64,000 bases of DNA. Source: Gadus chalcogrammus (taxonomy: Eukaryota; Chordata; Actinopteri; Gadiformes; Gadidae). A program made the position numbers and the translations under genes. The stretch covers positions 21,937,639-22,001,638 of the forward strand of contig NC_079426.1 in assembly GCF_026213295.1 (NCBI RefSeq), read 5' to 3'. Position 1 is the first letter of the stretch. The number at the start of each line of letters is the position of its first letter. The notes under the pieces were generated by a model. The model saw nothing but the letters and a program-made list of their open reading frames with translations, was not told where the DNA came from and made no database searches. Below, one piece after another: positions 51,240 through 61,800 of the stretch.

Positions 51240-51343
51240 TTATTTTATTGTATGACAATGTTTATATGTGAAGCACTTTGAGTCTGCCTTGTGTATGAAA
51301 AGTGCTATATAAATAAAGTTGCCTTGCCTTGCCTTGCCTTGCC
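51240..51343 (+). other. L2 3' end and (CCTTG)n tail
   Basis: The LINE ends with GAAGCACTTTGAGTCTGCCT, then AAAAGTGCTATATAAATAAA, GTTG and four CCTTG units. This short tandem tail serves as the template-end motif of L2 elements instead of poly(A). AATAAA at 51315 may also act in polyadenylation. Confidence 0.8.
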
Positions 51344-52244
51344 TAATTGATAGATTTAACCAGACTCATATTTTTGCCTACTAATGGCAATTTTTCATAA
51401 TTACATTACATTTAAGATGAGGAGCAGCGACAAGCCTCCAGACACTCGGAAAATGTGGACCAGGAGGAGGCACATAGGGCAGGTAGGCCTAAGTGCTGAT
51501 CACCATATATGAGAGGACCATGCTAGAAAGTACAGGGTTAAAGAGCTGCATGGGGGGGGGGGGGTGCCCTTTTTTCAGGTCAGAGCAACTGCCCCTCAAA
51601 ATCCCTGTGCACGTCCCTGCCCTTCTGCATAGCTGTCTGTTCAGTTTATGCTAGGTTATAGGATGTAGTAAGAATACATGCCTTGCAAAAATATATATTT
51701 GTCTCATAATCTATAGGATATTTAGTCTCATAACCTTTTACCTTGTAAAAATTATGAATTTAAATCCTTTCATTGGCAGCATATGTGTGGGTTCAACATT
51801 GCATTAGAACCCACATTCAGCATTGAAGTCCACATGACATATGCTGCATGTGATCCTAAATGCACACACATTTGAATCGACATATGAATATATATATATA
51901 TATATATATATATGCATACAAACCGACCTACATGCATAATTATATACAGACATGATACGCCTGGCCTTGTTTCCGCAGTGCAGTGTTCAGCTATATGTGC
52001 AGTGTTCTGTTCAACCTCAATTGCTTCATTTTGGAGTGTGTGGATTGTGTTGATTAAAGGGAGTAAGCTCTGACAATGGCTCCGGTTACAGTCTCCATCT
52101 TAAACATAAAAATACATACATACATATGTATGCAGATATACGTACACATTGATGGATAAATCAATATACACATTTATAGAGAGGTCTGAAAGCGTACACC
52201 TAAGTCTAGATTCAAGGTATGGAACGCATGATGGTAAATGTCGC

Positions 52245-52614
52245 CTACGTCCACAAGATATAGCTCTGTTAATCCTTAGCAATCTCCAATCAACCCCCTT
52301 GACTGCCATGTCAAGACATTTCCATCTCGTTACACACTCCCACTGTAACCACAGTGAAGGGGTTGCTTTCAGCGATACAAGAAGCTGGTTTTTCCAGGCA
52401 CTATTAAGTATTCCCAACAATCTTCCCGTGTTTGAGAGTCAGGACATTTGAGTTCTTTACTCAGATTACGCCTTTTCAGGTTAGCATTTCAAAAGACGCT
52501 GCATACTTGAGCACAAAAACGTGTATAGAACATGAGAAAATGACGTGCCGGCGTAATGATGTCATTAGTGTTGAAAGATAGCTCTCAGAATCGCCGGGCC
52601 GAGAAAACAGAAGG
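52245..52614. repeat. Duplication copy 1 (internally deleted)
   Basis: About 370 bp nearly identical to 52681-53195. It lacks the roughly 140 bp that copy 2 carries between GAGCACAAAA and CGTGTATAG. A few single-base differences are present (GGGG versus GGG near 52360; C/T near 52459; G/T near 52495). Confidence 0.9.
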
Positions 52615-52621
52615 AAAACAG

Positions 52622-52682
52622 AATTTTTTTTATTGTTACTTTTTCAATAAAATAAGTATTTAGTGCAGTGCCTCTGTCTTCT
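52622..52682. repeat. 61-bp segment also present at 44026-44085
   Basis: From AATTTTTTT through CAATAAAATAAGTATTTAGT to CTCTGTCTTCT, identical to 44026-44085 except for one T in the homopolymer. It lies exactly between the two duplication copies and joins copy 2 with a CT microhomology. Confidence 0.9.
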
Positions 52683-53195
52683 ACGTCCACAAGATATAGC
52701 TCTGTTAATCCTTAGCAATCTCCAATCAACCCCCTTGACTGCCATGTCAAGACATTTCCATCTCGTTACACACTCCCACTGTAACCACAGTGAAGGGTTG
52801 CTTTCAGCGATACAAGAAGCTGGTTTTTCCAGGCACTATTAAGTATTCCCAACAATCTTCCCGTGTTTGAGAGTCAGGACATTTGAGTTCTTTATTCAGA
52901 TTACGCCTTTTCAGGTTAGCATTTCAAAATACGCTGCATACTTGAGCACAAAAAGATTAATTTTTGTCATTAAATCAAAGAGACATTATCAGCCCCTCAT
53001 GCCCAAACACACATTAATCACCCAGGTATAATCGCGACAGGTAATCTCCTCTTTTCCTTCTCAAACTCGGCGTTTGAAAGAGATGAATAAAGATGTTTAC
53101 GTGTATAGAACATGAGAAAATGACGTGCCGGCGTAATGATGTCATTAGTGTTGAAAGATAGCTCTCAGAATCGCCGGGCCGAGAAAACAGAAGGG
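52681..53195. repeat. Duplication copy 2 (full length)
   Basis: About 515 bp including the internal 140-bp portion absent from copy 1. It begins CTACGTCCACAAGATATAGC and ends GAGAAAACAGAAGG, like copy 1. Confidence 0.9.
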
Positions 53196-53357
53196 GAAAA
53201 AAAAACGAAATAAGTCTTGTCATTCAGTTGGCCGTAGCTCCAGATCCAAATCAATAATAATATTTCTGAACAAGTAGCAACCTCCGCTTAGCAACCGATC
53301 GTCAGGTAGGCTGTTAAGTAAATCACTTAATCAACAACCTTGAGGGCTGACACAAAG

Positions 53358-53390
<33 letters not shown>

Positions 53391-53487
53391 AGTAATAAGT
53401 GTGGTATATATCTCTTGACGCTATGAGACTCCGATCTATCCTATGACACTCAAATCATGACAATAAAAGATGCATGCAAATACTTTT

Positions 53488-53598
<111 letters not shown>

Positions 53599-53875
53599 AT
53601 TCCATGTCAAGGGTAAATTGATTCTCCAGGATTTTGCAAATTGCCAAGGACGTTATGCAGCTGTGTTCTCAGTACAGGCCTTGCTATACGGGTGTACATG
53701 TTATGTTACAATAACATTGGTTTAAATGTCATCCATGTCACAATGGAAAAGATATTGACAGCACAGCATTGTCCGGTTATGAGGGACAAACATATCATAT
53801 ATGTTAATAATATATATGTTATAATGGCATATAACTGATGCTGTCAATAATTTGTCCACTCTGACAAGGTTGAAA

Positions 53876-53910
53876 TTTAAACCAATAATATTGTTTATTA
53901 TTGGTTTAAA
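53876..53910. repeat. Perfect 15-bp-stem hairpin
   Basis: TTTAAACCAATAATA (53876-53890), loop TTGTT, then TATTATTGGTTTAAA (53896-53910). The arms are exact inverted repeats. Confidence 0.9.
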
Positions 53911-54158
53911 TAATGATTGAATATCCTTGGCATTGGAATTAATGGGTTCATATGAATCAGCGCCAGTAGAGCTACAGGTTCAGATTGGATTTGGATGTAG
54001 AAGAACATGGGCATTGGAAGCATAAGAAGGACTAAGATCTATTTACTCTTACCTTAACTAAGCAGGACCATAAAAATGATATACATACATTTTCTGGAAA
54101 AAAAATTGCCAAGCGGTATTTTTCTAACAGCAAAGATATCCAACTTATTTCTGTACAG

Positions 54159-56090
54159 TAGTGATGGATTTCATGATTATTTTCCTTGATTCAGTTCGCG
54201 TCGGTCAGTTTACCAAGAACAATCGTTCAGAATCATTTGTTTATCGTTCAGTCGCGTTACCCGAAGCGGTGAATCTAATCATCGAATGCACGGTTCTCAG
54301 CTGAGTCAGTCAGACTCAGCTCCTCCCTCGTTCTCATTCTCAAACGATCGTGCCAGTCAGTCATCAATCAACACAACATTACAACTTTAACCAAACGCAG
54401 CGGGATGGGGGTTGTAGTTGATTATTGGACGTTTAACATATCAGATAATAGACTTGATTTAGCAATGATGGAGTTAAAAGTAAATTATGTAAAGTTGTTT
54501 TTATTCTGGGCATATTTGCTTTTTCTTGGGTTAACAGTAACTTAACACTATTATGAAGATGGCCACCCCCACTCAAGAATCATTCAAGATCCACCAAGGT
54601 GGGGGTCTGAACAAACCATGAAAGAACGAGACAGATTGACGAGACATTCAAATATTTTATTAATCTGGCATGACACAGAAAATGCAAAGACAGCATGCAT
54701 TTCCCATTTCACTGGTATTTAATCGTATTATCGTACGCTCGCTCACTAAGACTCTCTCTCCCTCTTCACCACTCACAGTCAGTGAACGAACAGCGAGTCA
54801 GCGACTCAGTTACTAGTGGGTCTGGGAGGAGTCTAGTCAGAGATCAAACGAGACGAACGAGAATCAGGTCGGTTCGTTCCTCTTACAGTTTTTTCCTATC
54901 GTTTTCAGTCATGTACCCATACTATGGTCACTTTTCCCTATCACTTAACACAGTGGGCTTTAGAGACACACACCTCTGCATATCTGTTAACCTTTGGTGC
55001 AAAATGCACTACAACAACCACACCACAAACAATGCTGCCATAACTTAACACATGTTTCCTCTCAGAACACTATGACCTAAAAAACACTAACATCTTGAAG
55101 CATTGCCAATTGCATATATAAAATGTTGCTGTGTCCTCCAGTTTGGCATAGATTTCCTGTAGTGTTGCATTGAAAAAAAGAGAAAAAACACAGACAAACA
55201 CTTCTTTGGACTACAGTAATAAAGTTTGTAATATTACAGTATGACAATCCAAGCCAAGTATCTGCTGACAGTGTTCATATGTTGGTTTACCTCCCACAAA
55301 AGATGTCACAATTGAGTGTGGTAAATGTACTGTAATTGTAAATACAGTAAATACTGTAAGTGTTTTATGAGAAACTGAGAATAACAATTTTCAGTTTTTG
55401 TAATGCAAATTACATACAGTAAGTACGTAATATATGATCCAGAAACAAATCACAAACACAACAGTTTTTTTCACTGTGCTTTACTTTTTGGAGATTTAGC
55501 TGAAATGACCACCAGGTGTTTTGCATTGCAAAACTTATCCTCTGTGTTTTGTACAGATCATTGTATGTAGTGTTACTTTTACGTAAAAAAAGTAATTCCA
55601 TGCCAATTCACCAAGAACTATGGTGCACAGGGGGAAAAAAATCTAAATTACTGTAAAATAAAATAAATAAACTATAAACTAAATATTTTTTCTTATTCAA
55701 ACATGTAACTTCATTTGTCTGTCCAAATGCAGCATCTTTCCATCTACAGTGATCTAAATTACTGTTAGGTTTTGAACAGAAAGTTCACTGTTTTGAACAG
55801 AGTATCTAAACATTGGTAAAATATGCTGTAGTTCCACAGCGTTTTGCCGGTAGTGAACATTGACTGGGGCAGGTATCCATGAAAATTGGAAGAAGGCGTC
55901 ATTGCCAGCATTTGTATCTTAGCATAGGGGCAAGTAACCACAGTTTGGTTCACATGGTCTACTGGTATGCTCACTGTGTTAAGTGTTTAGGGAATGTGAA
56001 CATGGTTTAGGTAAATTGCCTAAAACGATAGGAAAAAACTGTAAAGATTTGTTCATTCGAACTGATTCAGTCTCAAACGACCCATCACTA
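54159..56090. mobile_element. hAT-like element with TAGTGATGG ends
   Basis: The left end is TAGTGATGGATTTCATGA and the right end, on the minus strand, is TAGTGATGGGTCGTTTGAGA. Both subterminal regions are rich in CGTTCA/GAATCA motifs, typical of a fish hAT family I recall (TAGTGATGGGTCGTTC...). Flanking 8-mers CTGTACAG (54151-54158) and GTGTATGG (56091-56098) agree at 5 of 8 positions, consistent with an old duplication. The 1.9-kb interior has no recognisable transposase. Part of it (about 54900-56000), rich in TACAGTAA and TTTTGTA motifs, may be another nested repeat. Confidence 0.6.
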
Positions 56091-56384
56091 GTGTATGGTG
56101 ATGTGGTTTGGGGGAGGGGGAGGGTCAGTCTGTGTGCATGTGTTTGGATCAAGTGGATATCTGAAGATTGCTTTTCTGTTTTAAAGGAAGAAGAGATAAC
56201 TGAGTCACTTTCTTTGCTTAAAATATCATTATCATTCCCAAACACAAGAATGCCAAGATGATTGCCCGGATCAAAATTGTTGTTCAGTAAAGATATTTAT
56301 AAAACCAAAACAGATCTTACCTTGATTTCTTGAGTTCCACTTGACCATTAGGCAAATGCTCCCTCCTCCTACTCTTTTCCCTCG

Positions 56385-56820
56385 ACCTTCTCCTCCTCCT
56401 CCACTCCTTCTACTCCTGCTCCTCCACTCCTCCTACTCCTCATCCACCTACTCCACCTCCTCCACCTCCTCCCACTCCTCCTCCTCCTCCTCTTCCTCCT
56501 CCACCTCCTCCTCCTCCTCCTCCTCCTCCTCCTCCTTCACCTCCTCCTCCTCCTCCTTCACCTCCTCCTCCTCCTCCTCCTCCTCCTCCTCCTCCTCCTT
56601 CACCTCCTCCTCCTCCTCCTCCTCCTCCTCCTCCTCCTCCTCCTTCACCTCCTCCTCCTCCTCCTCCTTCACCTCCTCCTCCTCCTCCTTCACCTCCTCC
56701 TCCTCCTCCTCCTCCACCTCCTCCTCCTCCTCCTCCTTCACCTCCTCCTCCTCCTCCTCCTCCTCCACCTCCTCCTCCTCCTCCTCCTCCTCCTCCTCCT
56801 CCTCCTCCTCCTCCTCCTCT
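56385..56820. repeat. (CTC)n trinucleotide array with CTTCAC/CCACCT variants
   Basis: About 430 bp of CTC/TCC repeat, with TTCACC and CCACC interruptions spaced 18-60 bp apart. Frames give poly-Ser on plus and poly-Glu or poly-Gly on minus. The 186-aa plus frame has no non-repeat domain and no similarity I can name. Confidence 0.85.
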
Positions 56821-58527
56821 CATATCAGCTCTTCATTATCTCTCCCCATAAGTTCTGAAGACTCTTCCTCTCCCCCTTCCCCATCAGTGGGCTCTAAGTG
56901 ACATTGGCAAGGGGTTCCCAGGGGCCACTGAGTGTGGTGGCAGGGGGACGTCACCGGATTAGCATTACCGTGACGCTCCTCTGTCCCCGCTGCCCACTAA
57001 ACTCACTTTTCCCTCCCCCGTCATCATCGATCTTCCTGCTCTCCCCCGCACTGCCCTCCACACGACACTCCAACATGAACTCTCTCTAACTGTCTTACTC
57101 ACTCTCTCTCTTACGCTCTCTTTCTCTCCCTCATATCGTGGCCCTTTTTGAAGGGCCACGCAAGCTTTGAAGACCGCATAAAACAACATGTCTCATAAAA
57201 TATATAAAAAGGTGAGTCTGGGTTACTTTGCTTGGTTGGTTTATTAAAATTAAAATGAAAAAAAGATTTAAAGAAGAGAATGTGACATTATCAGAGTGTT
57301 GGAGTTTTTATTGTCAAATCTATTGTGTTCAAACTTAAAGGTCAAATCTGGGCAGAAAGGTCGACTGGGCAGAAACGAGCAGATCAATGTTTGGTTATTA
57401 CAAGGTTTCTAAAGGAATACATTTGTAACCTCGGAGGCTAAACACAATGATAAGATCAGGCAACGGTGTAGTTTTCATTGAAATGAAGACATCTGCTTGA
57501 GGCAAAACTCTGAGAACCTGTGTGTTGCTTTCAGCCCAGGAACACGGTCGCCGGACAGAAGGATTGCGCCGCTCAAGAAATCGAAAAAGCACTTTAAAGA
57601 ACATTCTCTAATCCTCATTTGAATCCTCTCAAATCCCTTACACCCTCTGCTTCTCCACCCCCGCAATGTCTCTGTCCGTTCCACTGCCACATACACACAC
57701 TCACCCACGCAAACACACACATACACAAGTAGCACAATGTTCTTCCATTATTATAGAATTGTTCATTGTTTTTAGTTGAATCTTTCAACATTAAACTATT
57801 AACCGCTCAAACAATAATAACATTTGGAATAGAGCTATTAAATTGTTAAGTAATCAAACTGAGCAGCAGCATATTATAGCTTCTGAAAAGTATCTATTTT
57901 TCTGTTTATGTGTATTGTTTTATTATAGCTGCAATATTCTTCAATTTAGCCCGAGTATTGTTTAGTTTTGTTAGGATGTCCCTTATATAGATATATTATT
58001 GAGCATAGCACTAAGTCAGAAATCACATTTCAATAAACCAATCAGATTGTTTAGTTGACCCACAGTTTATTACTCATTATAGCTGTATTATTGTTGAGGA
58101 CAGCTGAAGAATGGTATGGTATAGTGGTAGTGTTGAATATCCATGCATGGAGGGAATTCTTTGTAACACGGGTAGTATTTATTACAACATAACAACTAGT
58201 CATAGATCAACATGACATGACCAACTGAATACCTGAGGAGAGATCAAGGTCCGCCAAAGTAGGGGGACATGGGAGTATCTTAAAATGGCCTGTTGGGAAT
58301 GCTCTACATCCTATCTCTTTAGCTTGTAGCACCTAACACAAAATAAACATCTTTATCTTAGCCAGAACATGGTTAAGAAAAAAAATAAAAGACATTTCAA
58401 TGTCTATCCAAACAAGCTATGTTGCTTTAGGTATTGAAAACAATAAAGTAATTGCGTGTCATATAACTCAATATTAATGAACATTCATTAATATGTATGA
58501 GAAACGTTACTGTTCCATCTTTATTTC
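56821..58527. other. Intergenic segment, no gene recognised
   Basis: Pyrimidine-rich near the trinucleotide array, with a 10-bp perfect stem-loop at 57137-57160, then AT-rich unique sequence. No exon, RNA gene or delimited repeat could be supported. Confidence 0.5.
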
Positions 58528-58740
58528 GACTTCTCCATCAGCTGTTTCGCACTACGGACTGCCCTTTCAGCTAAACCATTGCTCTGCTGGTTTCATGCTC
58601 CAAGTCCCACTATGTGGCAAAGTCTCTTATCTGCTGGCTGATGTACTGTCTAGCATTGTCTGAGATGAGTATGTGTGGTGACCCATTGACAGAGAAAGGT
58701 AGTTTCAGTTTTGTTATGACGTTGATGATGTTGTTGTTGT
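58528..58740 (-). pseudogene. Ty3/Gypsy-type integrase core fragment
   Basis: On the minus strand one frame reads NVITKLKLPFSVNGSPHILI then SDNARQYISQQIRDFAT, a TAG stop, then WDLEHETS. The neighbouring frame continues SNGLAERAVRSAKQLMEKSK. These correspond to the second catalytic Asp (SDN, 58660-58658) and the Glu (AER, 58568-58566) of a retroelement integrase D,D,E core. The piece between HETS and SNGLAE is shortened and frameshifted, and no other LTR-element parts were recognised. It is a dead fragment, probably cut by the adjoining LINE. Confidence 0.7.
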
Positions 58741-58825
58741 TTTTTTAAAATATTATATTTTCAGTTTTATATATGTAATGTATACAAACGTATCAGTGCA
58801 AAACAATAATAATAATATAATTAAA

Positions 58826-61800
58826 TTAAATAAAAAAAAAAAACAGCAATGAAGTCAGTGTGAAGGTCAATACCAACAAAGTATTTGGAATAAGAGATGT
58901 ACAGATATGGTCTAAATATGGCTGCCAAATTTTCAAAAAGGTGTCATATCGTTTTCTGAGACAATAAGTGATTTTTTCCAGGGGGATGCAGCTATTCATC
59001 TCAACAGACCACCTGTCAATAAGAAGAGGGGAGTCCGATTTCCATGAGACTGCAATGGAGTTCTTAGCCACACATTGAGCAATTTCAATGAATTTGAGTT
59101 GTGCACTGTTTAGAGAATGGCGAATACTTGTAAAGCTCCCCAATAAACAAAGTTCAGGGTCTACAGGAGCATTAACTCCTGTCATCCTGGTTATAGTGTA
59201 GCTTATATCATTCCAAGAAAAAAACTTTCATACACAGCCAGGTACAATGCAAAAAACACCAACTATCACATCTGAAGCACATTTCTGACAGGTTATATTT
59301 GAATGAATGTAATTTCTCTGGGGTAAGGTATAATTTATGTAGAATATCATAGTTAATAAATCAGGCATTGATAATAGTTGACAAGCTGTTTTGACATAAT
59401 TCCATCCAAAACTGTTCATCAATTGTAAAATTGAGATCTGACTCCCATTTCATTCTAGACTTATGCACACCTGGTTTTGGGCCCTCATTCAACAATAGGC
59501 GATACATTTTAGAAATAAATGCATGCGTGCTCCCATCGTAAAGAAATCGTTCAACATCATTCATGATGACAGGCAGGATGATTTCAGTACCCAAATTAGC
59601 TCTCAGAGAGGATCTTAGTTTGAGTAAAAGGTTTGATTGGGCAAGTTATATTTCCTCTTCAGGTGCTCAAATGACATGAGAAGTCCTTTGTCGAAGCAAT
59701 TCTCCAAGTGTTGGATTCCCTTATGATGCCATATGTCCAGAATCGTATTATCAAGAATCATGGGTATAAGTTCATTTTGCTTTAAACGTGTTTTAGGGTA
59801 CAGTCCCGCCTTCAATCCAAGACTTTTGTAAACCTCATACCAATTTTATCAGTTGCCTCAATATAGGGTTATCTGTCCTATTGTGTACCGTTCTAGAATT
59901 ATGCTTATAAATGAAGTCACTGTGGACCTTTTCTTTCAGGGGGTACAGTCCGATTTGTGTCCAAGAAGGAGCGTCACTGCCCTCAAAAAAAGGATGAGAT
60001 GAACCTCATTTCAGCTGCCAAGTAGTCGTTTTTAAAATTTGGTTGTCGAAGTCCCCCGGAGCCATAGTCCCATGTTAGCTTTCCCATGGATACCCGGGGT
60101 ACTTTATAATTCCATAAAAATTGTCTGACATATCTATTGAGAACTTTGAAGAAGGATTGTGGTAATGGAATGGGCAGGGATTGAAAAAGATATTGTAATC
60201 TTGGTTGTACATTCATTTTAATACAATTAACTCTGCCAATCAAGGTGAGAGGCAGGCCAATCCATCTACGTAAATCATCCTCAATTTTACTGAGCAGTCG
60301 GAGGTAATTCAATTCGTACAGGTTTTTGAGGTTGTTGTCTACAAATATCCCAAGCTATTTTATACCATCAATAGGCCACCTAAATGGACCTGCACACTGG
60401 AGTTTGGAGTGATCAAAATGTGTCAATGGAATAATTTCACTTTTTTCCAAATTCACCTTATAGCCTGAAATCTTACCATAAGTATTAAGTACAGTAAGTA
60501 ATTTGGAAAAAGAGTTACCAGGGTCCTTTAAGTACAAAATAACATCATCTGCCAGAAGATTATTTTTACGAACTGTCTGACCCACCTGAAAGCCCTTTAT
60601 GTCAGGATCTTGTCTAATTGCCTCAGCTAAAGGCTCAATTGTCAAGACAAAAAGTGCTGGAGACAGAGGGCATCCCTGTCGACTTGATCTACCTAAAGGG
60701 AATGTAGATGAAATCTGTCCAGTGGTGCTGATTTTTGCCTGGGGTTTATGGTATAGAGTTTGAACTAAACTAATAAATAATGGGCCAAACTCAAACTTGG
60801 CCAACACTTAATATAAATAGGGCTACTCTAGCCTATCAAAGGCTTTTTCAGCGTCTAAAGCCACAGCTTCACTGGGATCCGTTTCAGATTTTGTTAAATT
60901 AATAATATTAAAGAGCCTACATAGGTTATTAGCTGAGGAGCGCTTTGAAATAAAGCCACACTGGTCTGGATTTATTAATTTATTAAAAGCTAATTCTGTT
61001 CAGCCAGGGCCTTGGAAATTAATTTCTAATATGCGTTTAACAGTGAAATTGGCCGATATGAAGAGCATTTCAATGGATCTCTAAATTACAGTAATTATGG
61101 CTGTGTAGATTGATTCAGGGAGTGTTTGGATCTTAGAAGCCAAGTTGATGACATCCATGAGTTGTCGGAGGAGTAAATCCTTAAATTCCCTGGAAAATTC
61201 TGGAGGAAACCCATCTTCTCCTGGAGATTTATTTGCTTGTAATGAACCAAGAGCTTTTTCAATTTATTTTTGTGTAAAGGGCAGATCAAGACTATTTTGA
61301 TCTCCTTGGCCAAGTTTGGGCAGTTAAATCATGGACAAAAATTCATCAATGTTACTCAGATTTTCTGGTGGTTCGGATGTGTACAAATGTGTTCAAAACT
61401 GTTTGAATGCAGCATTAATTACTGTAGGGTTATATGATGCAGAACCTGTTTCAGTTTGGATTGAATTAATCAGCTTTCTTATTTTCTCAGTTGCCAAGAC
61501 AGAATTTTGTGCGCCTTCTCCCCCAATCCATGGTACATTTGCTTGCTTCTCAGAATGTTTTTCTCTATTTTATAAGTATGCAAAATATTGTAACTAAGCT
61601 TTTTATTTACCAATGTAAATACTGGTGTATGCATTCAAAAATAAATGAAGGTAATTAATAAATAAGCTTTTTGAAAGTAATAAATAAATACAGGTGTACT
61701 TCTCTCGACCTTGATTGTTGAAACTCCTTTTCCAATTTCAAAATGTCTGCTTTCAATGCTTCTATTTCTGCCATGTATTTATTTTTGATACCTTTGGTAT

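Larger units (their letters stand above)
46333..51343 (+). mobile_element. Full-length L2-clade LINE with intact ORF1 and ORF2
   Basis: The element lies between CTAATTG at 46326-46332 and CTAATTG at 51344-51350, a probable 7-bp target duplication. It has a GA-rich 5' end, ORF1 with a coiled-coil-like N-terminus and SGNH esterase, ORF2 with endonuclease and reverse transcriptase, and a 3' end GTGCTATATAAATAAAGTTG followed by (CCTTG)n. Esterase-bearing ORF1 and the CTTTGAGTCTGCC...ATAAAGTTG-type tail are known for fish L2 elements such as zebrafish ZfL2-1. No frameshift occurs in either reading frame, so the copy looks young. Confidence 0.85.
45406..51619. mobile_element. hAT-like DNA transposon (internally deleted) containing a nested L2 LINE
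   Basis: Both ends read inward CAGGGACGTGCACAGGG (17 identical bases; left 45406-45422, right 51619-51603 on minus). Inside these repeats lie a left arm of about 0.93 kb and a right arm of about 0.28 kb, separated by the L2 insertion. The 5-bp flanking duplication fits the hAT subgroup with 5-bp duplications better than the usual 8 bp. The left arm has Lys/Arg/Glu-rich coding (MPSEKRRIQERERDN then a stop, about 46169). The right arm encodes DEEQRQASRHSENVDQEEAH followed by GTAGGC. These may be remnants of the charged N-terminal exon of a transposase. No catalytic domain remains. Confidence 0.7.

Noticed and set aside
56341..56901. 186-aa serine-rich frame
   Set aside because: Almost wholly (CTC)n. 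The short non-repeat ends have no recognisable domain.
57137..57160. A histone gene end
   Set aside because: No histone coding sequence lies upstream, and the stem and loop do not match the conserved element exactly. Kept only as a low-interest hairpin.
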